Below, in pieces: positions 52,404 to 64,000 of a stretch of 64,000 bases of DNA. The position numbers and the translations under genes are program-made. The notes beneath the pieces were generated by a model that had not been told where the DNA came from, did no database searches, and saw only the letters and a list, made by a program, of their open reading frames with translations. Source of the DNA: Pseudomonas marginalis (lineage in GTDB: Bacteria; Pseudomonadota; Gammaproteobacteria; Pseudomonadales; Pseudomonadaceae); contig NZ_LKEG01000053.1 in assembly GCF_001645105.1 (NCBI RefSeq), positions 6,253 through 70,252 of the forward strand, read 5' to 3'. Each line of letters starts with the position of its first letter. Position 1 is the first letter of the stretch.

Positions 52404-53543
52404 ATGGCTAATCTGCGTATCGCGCTGGTGGCCGGGGAAGCTTCCGGCGACATTCTGGGCGCAGGTCTTATGCGGGCCCTCAAGGCCCAGCATCCGGCGG
52501 TGCAATTTATCGGTGTCGGCGGCCCGCTGATGCAGGCTGAAGGGCTTACGTCCTACTTCCCCATGGAGCGCTTGTCGGTCATGGGGTTGGTTGAGGTGCT
52601 GGGGCGCCTGCGCGAGCTGTTGGCCCGTCGCAAGCTGCTGATCCAGACCTTGATCGAAGAAAAGCCTGATGTGTTCATCGGGATCGACGCGCCGGACTTC
52701 ACCCTCACTCTCGAACTCAAGTTGCGTCAGGCCGGCATCAAGACCGTGCACTACGTCAGCCCCTCCGTTTGGGCGTGGCGGCAGAAGCGCGTGCTCAAGA
52801 TCCGTGAGGGCTGCGACCTGATGCTGACCCTGCTGCCGTTCGAAGCCCGGTTCTATGAAGAAAAGGGCGTGCCGGTACGGTTTGTCGGGCATACCCTGGC
52901 CGACACCATTCCCTTGGAGGCTGACCGCACGGCAGCACGTGCCGAGCTGGGCTTGCCAGACGGCCCGTTGGTAGCGTTGATGCCAGGCAGCCGTGGAGGT
53001 GAAGTCGGCCGCCTGGCCTCGGTGTTTTTCGACGCCGCCGAGCGTCTGCAGGCGCTGAAGCCAGGCGTACGTTTCGTGCTGCCCTGCGCCAGCCCGCAAC
53101 GTCGTGTGCAGATCGAAACACTGCTGGAAGGTCGCAACCTGCCGTTGACCTTGCTCGATGGCCAGTCGCACCTGGCCCTGGCGGCCTGCGATGCGGTACT
53201 GATCGCTTCGGGCACGGCCACCCTCGAGGCCTTGCTGTACAAGCGCCCGATGGTCGTGGCCTACCGCCTGGCGCCGCTGACTTTCTGGATTCTCAAGCGC
53301 ATGGTCAAAAGTCCCTACATCTCCTTGCCCAACCTGCTGGCCCAACGCCTGTTGGTGCCGGAGTTTTTGCAGGACGATGCAACGCCGGAGGCCCTCGCGC
53401 AAACCCTACTACCCTTGATCGACGGTGGCGAAGAGCAGACCCGTGGTTTCGACGACATCCACCGCACCCTGCGTCGTGATGCGTCGAACCAGGCGGCCGA
53501 CGCCGTGTTGAGCTTGATCGGCCAGAAACAGGAAGCCTTATGA
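52404..53543 (+). CDS. lpxB: lipid-A-disaccharide synthase
   Basis: Joins UDP-2,3-diacylglucosamine and lipid X to form the lipid A disaccharide. 379 residues. N-terminal A-G-E-A-S-G-D-I-L-G-A (9-19), the GT19 signature; Y-V-S-P-S-V-W-A-W near 118-126; and I-A-S-G-T-A-T-L-E-A near 270 in the UDP-sugar site. Starts three bases after lpxA and overlaps rnhB by four. Confidence 0.98.
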   Translation: MANLRIALVAGEASGDILGAGLMRALKAQHPAVQFIGVGGPLMQAEGLTSYFPMERLSVMGLVEVLGRLRELLARRKLLIQTLIEEKPDVFIGIDAPDFTLTLELKLRQAGIKTVHYVSPSVWAWRQKRVLKIREGCDLMLTLLPFEARFYEEKGVPVRFVGHTLADTIPLEADRTAARAELGLPDGPLVALMPGSRGGEVGRLASVFFDAAERLQALKPGVRFVLPCASPQRRVQIETLLEGRNLPLTLLDGQSHLALAACDAVLIASGTATLEALLYKRPMVVAYRLAPLTFWILKRMVKSPYISLPNLLAQRLLVPEFLQDDATPEALAQTLLPLIDGGEEQTRGFDDIHRTLRRDASNQAADAVLSLIGQKQEAL

Positions 53544-54172
53544 AGACGCAAATGGGCCTGGATTTCAGCCTGGTTGCCCAAGCCCACGAGCTGGTGGCCG
53601 GTGTTGACGAAGTAGGGCGCGGGCCTTTGTGTGGTGCCGTGGTCACGGCGGCGGTGATTCTTGATCCGAACCGTCCGATCCTCGGCCTCAACGACTCGAA
53701 GAAGCTCACTGAAGCGCGCCGCGAAAAGCTCTACGACGAGATCTGTGAGAAAGCACTGAGCTGGCATATCGCCCGCGCCGAAGTCGAAGAAATCGACGAA
53801 CTGAACATTCTGCACGCCACCATGCTGGCCATGCAGCGTGCGGTCGAGGGGCTGCACATCACCCCGAAAATGGCGATGATCGACGGCAACCGCTGCCCCA
53901 AGCTGGCCATGCCTTCCGAAGCGGTGGTCAAGGGAGATAGCAAGGTGCCGGCCATCGCCGCTGCCTCGATCCTGGCCAAAGTCAGCCGTGACCGGGAAAT
54001 GGCCGCGTTCGAATTGATCTACCCCGGCTACGGCATTGGCGGTCATAAAGGCTACCCGACGCCCGTTCATCTGGAAGCCCTGGCTCGCCTTGGCCCGACG
54101 CCGATCCACCGCCGCTCGTTCGCCCCTGTGCGCCAGGCCTACGAGCTGCGCGAGAGCCTCAGCGAGGTGTAG
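53540..54172 (+). CDS. rnhB: ribonuclease HII
   Basis: Cleaves RNA in RNA-DNA hybrids, including single ribonucleotides. 210 residues. Metal ligands: Asp and Glu in V-D-E-V-G-R-G-P-L near 21-29, Asp in M-L-A-M-Q-R-A-V then M-I-D-G-N near 113; L-N-D-S-K-K-L is the family loop. Co-translated with lpxB; terminator behind. Confidence 0.97.
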   Translation: MKTQMGLDFSLVAQAHELVAGVDEVGRGPLCGAVVTAAVILDPNRPILGLNDSKKLTEARREKLYDEICEKALSWHIARAEVEEIDELNILHATMLAMQRAVEGLHITPKMAMIDGNRCPKLAMPSEAVVKGDSKVPAIAAASILAKVSRDREMAAFELIYPGYGIGGHKGYPTPVHLEALARLGPTPIHRRSFAPVRQAYELRESLSEV

Positions 54173-54194
54173 TCGCGTAGGCTGATGTTTTGCT

Positions 54195-54227
54195 CAAGGC
54201 CCGGTACAATCCCGGGCCTTGTTGTTT
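54195..54227 (+). terminator. rho-independent terminator after rnhB
   Basis: AAGGCCCGG-TACAATC-CCGGGCCTT followed by GTTGTTTC, about 23 bases after the rnhB stop and just ahead of dnaE. Confidence 0.8.
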
Positions 54228-54250
54228 CTAAGTTTCTAGACAGGATCACT

Positions 54251-57772
<3,522 letters not shown>

Positions 57773-57901
57773 CGGTCAGATGTGTCTGATCTCGACTAAA
57801 CATTTAATCTCGACCTAAACGCGCCTCTCCCTTAAGGTAGGGCGCGAATAGACAACCGGCTGGCCAGGCACGCCCTGGCCGTCGACCCAAGACGGACGCT
57901 T

Positions 57902-58849
57902 ATGAACCCGAATTTTCTTGATTTCGAACAGCCGATCGCTGACCTGCAAGCCAAGATCGAAGAACTGCGCCTGGTCGGCAATGACAATTCGCTGAACATC
58001 GGCGATGAGATCGCTCGCCTGCAAGACAAGAGCAGCACGCTCACCGAAGACATCTTCGGCAAGCTGACCAGCTGGCAGATCGCGCGCCTGGCCCGCCACC
58101 CGCGCCGTCCGTACACCCTGGACTACATTCAGCACATCTTCACCGAGTTCGACGAGCTGCATGGCGATCGCCACTTCTCCGACGACGCCGCCATCGTGGG
58201 CGGTATCGCTCGCCTGGACGACCAGCCGGTGATGGTGATTGGTCACCAGAAAGGCCGTGAAGTGCGTGAGAAAGTCCGCCGTAATTTCGGCATGCCGCGC
58301 CCGGAAGGCTACCGCAAGGCGTGCCGCCTGATGGAAATGGCCGAGCGCTTCAAGATGCCGATCCTGACCTTCATCGACACCCCGGGTGCCTACCCAGGTA
58401 TCGACGCCGAAGAGCGCAACCAGAGCGAGGCTATCGCCTGGAACCTGCGCGTCATGTCACGCCTGAAAACCCCGATCATCGCCACGGTAATCGGCGAAGG
58501 TGGTTCCGGCGGCGCCCTGGCCATTGGTGTTTGCGACCAACTGAACATGCTGCAATATTCGACCTACGCGGTGATCTCGCCGGAAGGTTGCGCTTCGATC
58601 CTGTGGAAAACCGCTGAAAAGGCGCCGGACGCTGCCGAAGCCATGGGGATCACCGCCGATCGCCTCAAGGGCCTGGGCATCGTCGATAAAGTCATCGCCG
58701 AGCCATTGGGTGGCGCACACCGCGACCCGGCTGCCGCTGCCGCAACTATCCGTGGTGAGCTGGCTTCGCAACTGGCGATGCTCAAGAAGCTGGATAACGA
58801 AGCCTTGCTGGCCCGTCGTTATGAGCGCCTGATGAGCTACGGTCTCTAA
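57902..58849 (+). CDS. accA: acetyl-CoA carboxylase carboxyltransferase subunit alpha
   Basis: With AccD it transfers carboxyl from carboxybiotin to acetyl-CoA, the first step of fatty acid synthesis. 315 residues, starting M-N-P-N-F-L-D-F-E-Q-P-I. Crotonase-like core with F-I-D-T-P-G-A-Y-P-G, and G-E-G-G-S-G-G-A-L-A-I-G, the oxyanion-hole glycines. A possible promoter, TCGACC-N17-TAAGGT, is in the 129-base gap before it. Confidence 0.98.
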   Translation: MNPNFLDFEQPIADLQAKIEELRLVGNDNSLNIGDEIARLQDKSSTLTEDIFGKLTSWQIARLARHPRRPYTLDYIQHIFTEFDELHGDRHFSDDAAIVGGIARLDDQPVMVIGHQKGREVREKVRRNFGMPRPEGYRKACRLMEMAERFKMPILTFIDTPGAYPGIDAEERNQSEAIAWNLRVMSRLKTPIIATVIGEGGSGGALAIGVCDQLNMLQYSTYAVISPEGCASILWKTAEKAPDAAEAMGITADRLKGLGIVDKVIAEPLGGAHRDPAAAAATIRGELASQLAMLKKLDNEALLARRYERLMSYGL

Positions 58850-58865
58850 GACCAACGCACTACCA

Positions 58866-58961
58866 AAATGTGGGAGGGGGCTTGCCCCCGATTGCTGAGT
58901 GTCAGTCAATGTATCCAGTGACTGACCCACCGCTATCGGGAGCAAGCCCCCTCCCACATTT
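58866..58961 (-). repeat. REPIN (GTGGGAGGGGGCTTGCC family), copy 4
   Basis: AAATGTGGGAGGGGGCTTGC and its inverted copy, 96 bases, between accA and tilS on the plus strand. The right arm has GAGCAAGC instead of GGGCAAGC. Read on the minus strand, the core is GATAGCGGTGGGTCAG ... TGACTGACACTCAGCAATC. Confidence 0.88.
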
Positions 58962-59012
58962 GCTTTGTGTATGCTTGGTCAACGTATTCCAGATTTGCGG
59001 CGGTAATGTTTG

Positions 59013-60332
59013 ATGAAGCCAACCCTGCCCGCCAAGCTCCTGCAAGCCCTGGCCCCCTGGCGCAGCGCCCCATCCTGGCACATCGCATTCTCCGGTGGCC
59101 TTGATTCCACCGTCCTGCTGCACCTCCTGGCCAATCTGGCCAACACCGACACCCTGCCGCCCCTCAGCGCTGTCCATGTCCACCACGGCCTGCAAACCGC
59201 CGCCGACGCGTGGCCTGCTCACTGCCAGTCGATATGCGACAACTTGGGTGTGCCTCTGCGCGTGATGCGCGTGCAGGTGCAACCCGGCGCCAGCCTTGAG
59301 CGGGCCGCCCGTGACGCGCGTTACCAGGCTTTTATCGAGGTGACCGGGGCAGGGCAGGTGTTGCTGACGGGCCAGCATCGCGACGATCAAGCGGAAACCC
59401 TGTTATTCCGCCTGCTGCGTGGGGCTGGGGTGCGCGGGCTGTCGGCGATGCCGGCGCAGCGCCCACTGGCGGCCGGCTATCTGGTGCGGCCCTTGTTGGA
59501 GGTCTCGCGGGCAGAGCTGGAAGCCTATGCCGAGGAGCATCAGCTCGAATGGATCGAAGACCCTTCCAACGTTGATTCGCGGTTTTCCCGTAATTACCTG
59601 CGTCACCGGGTGTTGCCGATGCTGACGGAGCGCTGGCCTCAAGCTGTCTCAAGCCTGGCCCGCACCGCTGAGCACTTGAGCGAAGCCCAGGGCCTGCTTG
59701 ACGAGTTGGCAGTCATGGACCTGCAGGCCGCCGACCAACCGTCAGCGTTTCCCTGGCTGAGATTGCCGTCATTGACCCTCGCCCCCTTACGCAAGCTTTC
59801 CGACGCTCGCCAGCGCAATGCCCTGCGCCATTGGCTGACGCCACTGACCCGTCTGCCTGACAGCGACCACTGGGCCGGCTGGCATTCGCTACGTGACGCC
59901 AAGGCCGATGCACAGCCCCTGTGGCGCTTGGCCGATGGCGAGCTGCACCGTTGTGGTCAGCGCATCTGGTGGCTGCCCTCGACAGGGTCGGAATTTTCCG
60001 ACGCAACGGTGAGCTGGCCCGATCCGCAAAAACCACTAGAGTTAGCCGGCAATGGTCAGTTGATACTCAGTGGTGAGGCGCCTGATGGTCCGTTGCAGGT
60101 CCGTTACCGCCAAGGCGGCGAAATCATCGAAGTGCCAGGTCGCGGTCGACGTGACTTGAAGCGCCTGCTTAACGAAAGTGGCTTGCCGGGCTTCGTCCGT
60201 GGCAGATTGCCGCTGCTGTATCAGGGCGAGCAATTGCTGGGTGTGCCCAGCCTTGCGGGACTTTGGCCAGCATCGAGCCATGACTGGCAATTACATTGGA
60301 TGCCACAGACCTGCGATCAAGGTTTGAGCTGA
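59013..60332 (+). CDS. tilS: tRNA(Ile)-lysidine synthetase
   Basis: Converts C34 to lysidine in tRNA-Ile(CAU), so that it reads AUA and not AUG. 439 residues. PP-loop S-G-G-L-D-S at 27-32, then H-V-H-H-G-L near 55-60 and G-Q-H-R-D-D-Q-A-E-T near 112-121. The C-terminal TilS domain carries R-Y-R-Q-G-G-E ... G-R-G-R-R-D-L-K-R-L. ATG 59013 follows a TTG at 59010. Its stop overlaps the spacer of the pyrG promoter. Confidence 0.96.
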   Translation: MKPTLPAKLLQALAPWRSAPSWHIAFSGGLDSTVLLHLLANLANTDTLPPLSAVHVHHGLQTAADAWPAHCQSICDNLGVPLRVMRVQVQPGASLERAARDARYQAFIEVTGAGQVLLTGQHRDDQAETLLFRLLRGAGVRGLSAMPAQRPLAAGYLVRPLLEVSRAELEAYAEEHQLEWIEDPSNVDSRFSRNYLRHRVLPMLTERWPQAVSSLARTAEHLSEAQGLLDELAVMDLQAADQPSAFPWLRLPSLTLAPLRKLSDARQRNALRHWLTPLTRLPDSDHWAGWHSLRDAKADAQPLWRLADGELHRCGQRIWWLPSTGSEFSDATVSWPDPQKPLELAGNGQLILSGEAPDGPLQVRYRQGGEIIEVPGRGRRDLKRLLNESGLPGFVRGRLPLLYQGEQLLGVPSLAGLWPASSHDWQLHWMPQTCDQGLS

Positions 60333-60352
60333 TAGAGCCTTTCCGGTAGACT
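60324..60352 (+). promoter_or_regulatory. sigma-70 promoter of pyrG
   Basis: TTGAGC (60324-60329), 17 bases, TAGACT (60347-60352). It overlaps the end of tilS. Start near 60359 would give a leader of about 247 bases; within it I saw GC-rich self-complementary stretches near 60530-60590 but no named element. Confidence 0.6.
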
Positions 60353-60605
60353 ACGCTCCCTTCTTGATACAACTTCTGTGGATTCGACTGAATCGCAGCA
60401 GTTGCCGATTACCAAGCAGTCTTTGCTGGGCGATTCCAAAAAATGTGTAGCGATCAACGTACCGGTGTTTCATTGCTGGTCTGTCACCACGCGGCGGTTT
60501 TTTTGAAAGGTGCACTGTGATTAATGCAGGTGATCGGGGGCTTCGGCCTTCCTTCGCTTTCCCCGGCGGCTCGGACCGCTTTAACGCAGACTTCTAGGGT
60601 TTTTC

Positions 60606-62237
60606 ATGACGCGCTACATATTCGTCACGGGCGGTGTTGTTTCTTCATTGGGGAAAGGCATTGCCTCCGCTTCATTGGCGGCCATCCTGGAGGCGCGGGG
60701 ACTTAAGGTCACCATGCTCAAGCTGGACCCGTACATCAACGTTGACCCGGGCACCATGAGCCCGTTCCAGCACGGTGAAGTGTTCGTCACCCACGACGGC
60801 GCCGAAACCGACCTGGACCTGGGCCACTACGAGCGGTTCATCCGCACGACCATGACCCAGAACAACAACTTCACCACCGGCCGTGTCTACGAGCACGTGC
60901 TGCGCAAAGAGCGTCGTGGTGACTACCTGGGTGCAACCATCCAGGTGATCCCGCACATCACCGACGAAATCAAGCGCCGCATCATCAAGGGTGCCGGCGA
61001 TGCCGATGTGGCAATGGTCGAGATTGGTGGCACCGTGGGTGACATCGAGTCCCAACCGTTCCTCGAAGCCATCCGCCAGTTGCGTTTCGAAGTCGGCGCC
61101 AAACGCGCGATGCTGATGCACCTGACCCTGGTACCGTACATCGCCACCGCCGGCGAGACCAAGACCAAGCCTACCCAGCACTCGGTCAAGGAACTGCGTT
61201 CCATCGGCCTGCAACCGGACGTGCTGGTGTGCCGCTCCGATCACCCGATCGACATTTCCTCGCGTCGCAAGATCGCGCAATTCACCAACGTTGAAGAACG
61301 TGCGGTGATCGCGCTGGAAGACGCCGACACCATCTACAAGATCCCGGGCATCCTGCATTCGCAAGGCCTGGACGATTTTGTCGTCGAGCGTTTCGGCCTG
61401 CAATGCAATGGCGCGGACCTGTCCGAGTGGGAAGCCGTGGTCGACGCCAAGCTCAACCCTGAGCACGAAGTCACCATCGCCATGGTCGGCAAGTACATGG
61501 AACTGCTGGACGCGTACAAATCGCTGATTGAAGCGATGAGCCACGCCGGTATCAGCAACCGTACCAAGGTCAACCTGCGCTACATCGACTCAGAAGACAT
61601 CGAGAACCAGGGCACCGCGCTGCTCGAAGGGGTTGATGCGATCCTCGTGCCTGGCGGTTTCGGCCTGCGTGGCGTGGAAGGCAAGATCACGGCCGTGCAA
61701 TACGCTCGCGAGAACAAGGTGCCGTACCTGGGCATCTGCCTGGGCATGCAAGTGGCCGTTATCGAGTTCGCCCGTAACGTGCTGGGCTGGAAAGACGCCA
61801 ACTCCACTGAATTCGACAGCAAGAGCGGCCACCCGGTCGTCGGCCTGATCACCGAGTGGGAAGATGCCACCGGTGCCGTCGAGACCCGTACCGAAGCTTC
61901 CGACCTGGGCGGCACCATGCGCCTCGGCGCGCAGGACTGCCTGCTGGAGCAAGGCTCGCTGGTTCACGATTGCTACGGCAAGGACGTGATCGTCGAGCGT
62001 CACCGCCACCGCTACGAAGTGAACAACAACCTGCTGCCGCAAATCAAAGAGGCTGGCCTGAAAATCTCCGGTCGCTCCGGTGATGGCGCGCTGGTGGAAG
62101 TGGTCGAGGCGCCGGATCATCCATGGTTCGTCGCGTGCCAGTTCCACCCTGAGTTCACCTCGACGCCGCGTGACGGTCACCCGTTGTTCAGCGGCTTCGT
62201 CAAAGCAGCACTGACGCAACATCAGAAGAAGGCGTAA
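60606..62237 (+). CDS. pyrG: CTP synthase
   Basis: Aminates UTP to CTP with glutamine. 543 residues. Synthetase half: [13 protein letters not shown] (6-18, P-loop) and [14 protein letters not shown]. Glutaminase half: L-G-I-C-L-G-M-Q with the nucleophile C378, and the His/Glu pair in F-H-P-E-F-T-S near 514. Six bases separate it from kdsA, so the two are co-transcribed. Confidence 0.99.
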
Positions 62238-62242
62238 CCCTG

Positions 62243-63088
62243 ATGGCCCAGAAGATCATTCGCGTAGGCGACATCGAGATTGCCAACGACAAGCCCATGG
62301 TGCTGTTCGGTGGCATGAACGTGCTGGAAAGCCGTGACATGGCGATGCAGGTCTGTGAAGAGTACGTAAAGGTCACCGAGAAACTCGGTATCCCTTACGT
62401 GTTCAAGGCCAGCTTCGACAAGGCCAACCGTTCGTCCGTGACCTCCTATCGCGGCCCGGGTCTTGAAGAAGGCATGCGGATCTTCCAGGACATCAAGCAA
62501 GCCTTCGGCGTGCCGATCATCACCGACGTCCACGAGCCTGAACAGGCTGCCGTGGTCGCCGAGGTGTGCGACATCATCCAGTTGCCGGCCTTCCTGTCGC
62601 GCCAGACTGACCTGGTCGTCGCGATGGCCAAGACCGGCGCTGTGATCAACATCAAGAAAGCCCAGTTCCTCGCACCTCAGGAGATGAAACACATCCTGAA
62701 CAAGTGCGTGGAAGCGGGTAACGACCAGTTGATTCTCTGCGAGCGTGGTTCGAGCTTCGGCTACAACAACCTCGTGGTGGACATGCTCGGTTTCGGCATC
62801 ATGAAACAGTTCGAATACCCGGTGTTCTTCGACGTGACCCACGCGCTGCAAATGCCGGGTGGCCGTGCCGATTCCGCTGGTGGGCGCCGTGCCCAGGTGC
62901 TGGACCTGGCCAAGGCGGGCATCAGCCAGTCCCTGGCGGGCTTGTTCCTGGAAGCCCACCCGGACCCGGACAACGCCAAATGCGACGGCCCATGCGCCCT
63001 GCGCCTGGACAAACTGGAGCCATTCCTGGCCCAGCTCAAGCAGTTGGACGAACTGGTCAAGAGTTTTCCGACGGTAGAGACCGCGTAA
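62243..63088 (+). CDS. kdsA: 3-deoxy-8-phosphooctulonate synthase
   Basis: Condenses PEP with arabinose 5-phosphate to give Kdo 8-phosphate for the LPS inner core. 281 residues. TIM barrel with F-K-A-S-F-D-K-A-N-R-S-S, T-D-V-H-E-P, Q-L-P-A-F-L-S-R-Q and F-D-V-T-H-A-L-Q near 201-208. It has N-I-K-K-A-Q-F near residue 136, Asn in the place where metal-dependent KDO8P synthases carry Cys, so it is likely the metal-independent class. Confidence 0.97.
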   Translation: MAQKIIRVGDIEIANDKPMVLFGGMNVLESRDMAMQVCEEYVKVTEKLGIPYVFKASFDKANRSSVTSYRGPGLEEGMRIFQDIKQAFGVPIITDVHEPEQAAVVAEVCDIIQLPAFLSRQTDLVVAMAKTGAVINIKKAQFLAPQEMKHILNKCVEAGNDQLILCERGSSFGYNNLVVDMLGFGIMKQFEYPVFFDVTHALQMPGGRADSAGGRRAQVLDLAKAGISQSLAGLFLEAHPDPDNAKCDGPCALRLDKLEPFLAQLKQLDELVKSFPTVETA

Positions 63089-63126
63089 GCGCCATTTCTC
63101 CGGTAAAGTATCCCACGCTAAAAGCT

Positions 63127-63142
63127 CAGGCCCTCGGGCCTG
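63127..63142. other. palindrome in the kdsA-eno gap
   Basis: CAGGCCCT-CGGGCCTG, a short GC palindrome 38 bases after kdsA with no T run. It could be a weak terminator. The remainder of the 157-base gap is unremarkable apart from the eno ribosome site region. Confidence 0.3.
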
Positions 63143-63245
63143 GGCCTTGTCGCCTGCAAGCCTGCCCCGTTGTTCCACCCTTGCGGTCGGTCAAAAGATT
63201 TCCTTCAGCTGCGTCGTTTTCGTCAACTTTGGAGTGTTTACAACA

Positions 63246-64000
63246 ATGGCAAAAATCGTCGACATCAAAGGTCGTGAAGTTCTCGACTCCCGTGGCAACC
63301 CCACCGTCGAAGCCGACGTGCTTCTCGATAACGGCATCATCGGCAGCGCCTGCGCGCCGTCCGGTGCTTCCACCGGTTCGCGCGAAGCGCTGGAACTGCG
63401 TGATGGCGACAAGAGCCGTTACCTGGGCAAGGGTGTTCTCAAGGCTGTAGCCAACATCAATGGCCCGATCCGTGACCTGTTGCTGGGCAAGGACCCGCTG
63501 GACCAGAAAGCCCTGGACCACGCGATGATCAAGCTCGACGGCACCGAAAACAAAGGCAGCCTGGGTGCCAACGCTATCCTCGCCGTGTCCCTGGCCGCCG
63601 CCAAGGCCGCTGCTCAGGACCAGGACCTGCCGCTGTACGCTCACATCGCCAACCTGAACGGTACCCCGGGTGTCTACTCGATGCCGGTGCCAATGATGAA
63701 CATCATCAACGGTGGCGAGCACGCCGATAACAACGTCGACATCCAGGAATTCATGGTGCAGCCGGTGGGCGCCAAGTCCTTCTCCGAAGGCCTGCGCATG
63801 GGCACCGAGATTTTCCACCACCTCAAGGCTGTTCTGAAGGCCCGTGGCCTGAGCACTGCGGTGGGTGACGAAGGTGGTTTCGCTCCGAACCTGGCGTCCA
63901 ACGAAGACGCACTGAAAGTGATCTCCGAAGCCGTGGCCAACGCAGGCTACAAGCTGGGCACCGACGTGACCCTGGCCCTGGACTGCGCGGCCAGCGAGTT
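63246..64000 (+). CDS. eno: enolase (3' end outside window)
   Basis: Interconverts 2-phosphoglycerate and PEP; also a degradosome partner of RNase E. About 251 of roughly 430 residues are in the window, starting M-A-K-I-V-D-I-K-G-R-E-V-L-D-S-R-G-N-P-T-V-E. Also visible are P-S-G-A-S-T-G-S-R-E (the mobile loop), N-I-I-N-G-G-E-H-A-D-N-N and V-G-D-E-G-G-F-A-P-N with the catalytic Glu. The frame is open to the last base. Confidence 0.98.
   Translation, partial: MAKIVDIKGREVLDSRGNPTVEADVLLDNGIIGSACAPSGASTGSREALELRDGDKSRYLGKGVLKAVANINGPIRDLLLGKDPLDQKALDHAMIKLDGTENKGSLGANAILAVSLAAAKAAAQDQDLPLYAHIANLNGTPGVYSMPVPMMNIINGGEHADNNVDIQEFMVQPVGAKSFSEGLRMGTEIFHHLKAVLKARGLSTAVGDEGGFAPNLASNEDALKVISEAVANAGYKLGTDVTLALDCAASE

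Overview
The window is a GC-rich stretch of a Pseudomonas chromosome, most likely the P. fluorescens group. Three things point there. The gene order (as I recall it) matches the P. aeruginosa PA3695-PA3635 neighbourhood: lptF, ppc, adk, tsaB, rsmJ, mexL/mexJK, plsB, csdA, dapD, dapC, glnD, map, rpsB-tsf-pyrH-frr-uppS-cdsA-dxr-rseP-bamA-skp-lpxD-fabZ-lpxA-lpxB-rnhB-dnaE-accA, tilS, pyrG, kdsA, eno. A csp-rlmA-dapE-ndvB block, which I remember elsewhere in P. aeruginosa, is spliced in. The intergenic GTGGGAGGGGGCTTGCC-type REP sequences are also typical of that group. No tRNA, rRNA, CRISPR array, insertion sequence or prophage was found.

Layout. 1-6 kb: the tail of an alpha/beta hydrolase, two small orphan genes, a two-gene outer-membrane lipoprotein operon (lptF-like) with an AlgU-type promoter, and ppc. 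6-12 kb: adk, tsaB, small metabolic or unknown genes and rsmJ. 12-17.2 kb: a MexL-type TetR repressor divergent from a MexJK-like RND pump. 17-22 kb: an unusual Cys/Pro-rich 70-residue peptide, DUF4197, a YbaY-like lipoprotein, plsB and a cold-shock protein. 22-31.4 kb: rlmA-dapE, ndvB (beta-glucan synthase), tcdA facing csdE-csdA, dapD and an ArsC-like reductase. 31.6-39 kb: a Na+/H+ antiporter, a PrlF/YhaV-type toxin-antitoxin pair, dapC, glnD and map. 39.5-58.8 kb: one long plus-strand block from translation (rpsB, tsf, frr) through nucleotide, isoprenoid and phospholipid steps (pyrH, uppS, cdsA, dxr) to outer-membrane assembly (rseP, bamA, skp), lipid A (lpxD, fabZ, lpxA, lpxB), rnhB, dnaE and accA. 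59-64 kb: tilS, pyrG, kdsA and the start of eno.

How the genes fit together. Most of the window is growth-related core: envelope synthesis (lipid A, Kdo, undecaprenyl phosphate, phospholipid, outer-membrane proteins), three steps of the succinylase lysine/DAP route (dapE, dapD, dapC), translation and its modifying enzymes (tsaB, rsmJ, rlmA, tilS, tcdA), nitrogen sensing (glnD) and anaplerosis (ppc).

Most worth a second look: (1) an exact match to the HrpL hrp box (GGAACC-N15-CCACNNA) just upstream of a cysteine-free Gly/Ser-rich protein gene, and a one-mismatch version upstream of the Cys/Pro-rich peptide gene; (2) a compact PrlF-like antitoxin that keeps the C-terminal toxin-binding-like segment but lacks an AbrB-type DNA-binding domain, paired with a YhaV-like toxin; (3) an AlgU-type promoter before the lptF operon; (4) four copies of a REPIN with a conserved, directional core; (5) a tandem-repeat protein of unknown function. 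All homology statements are from memory and sequence reading; no database was searched.
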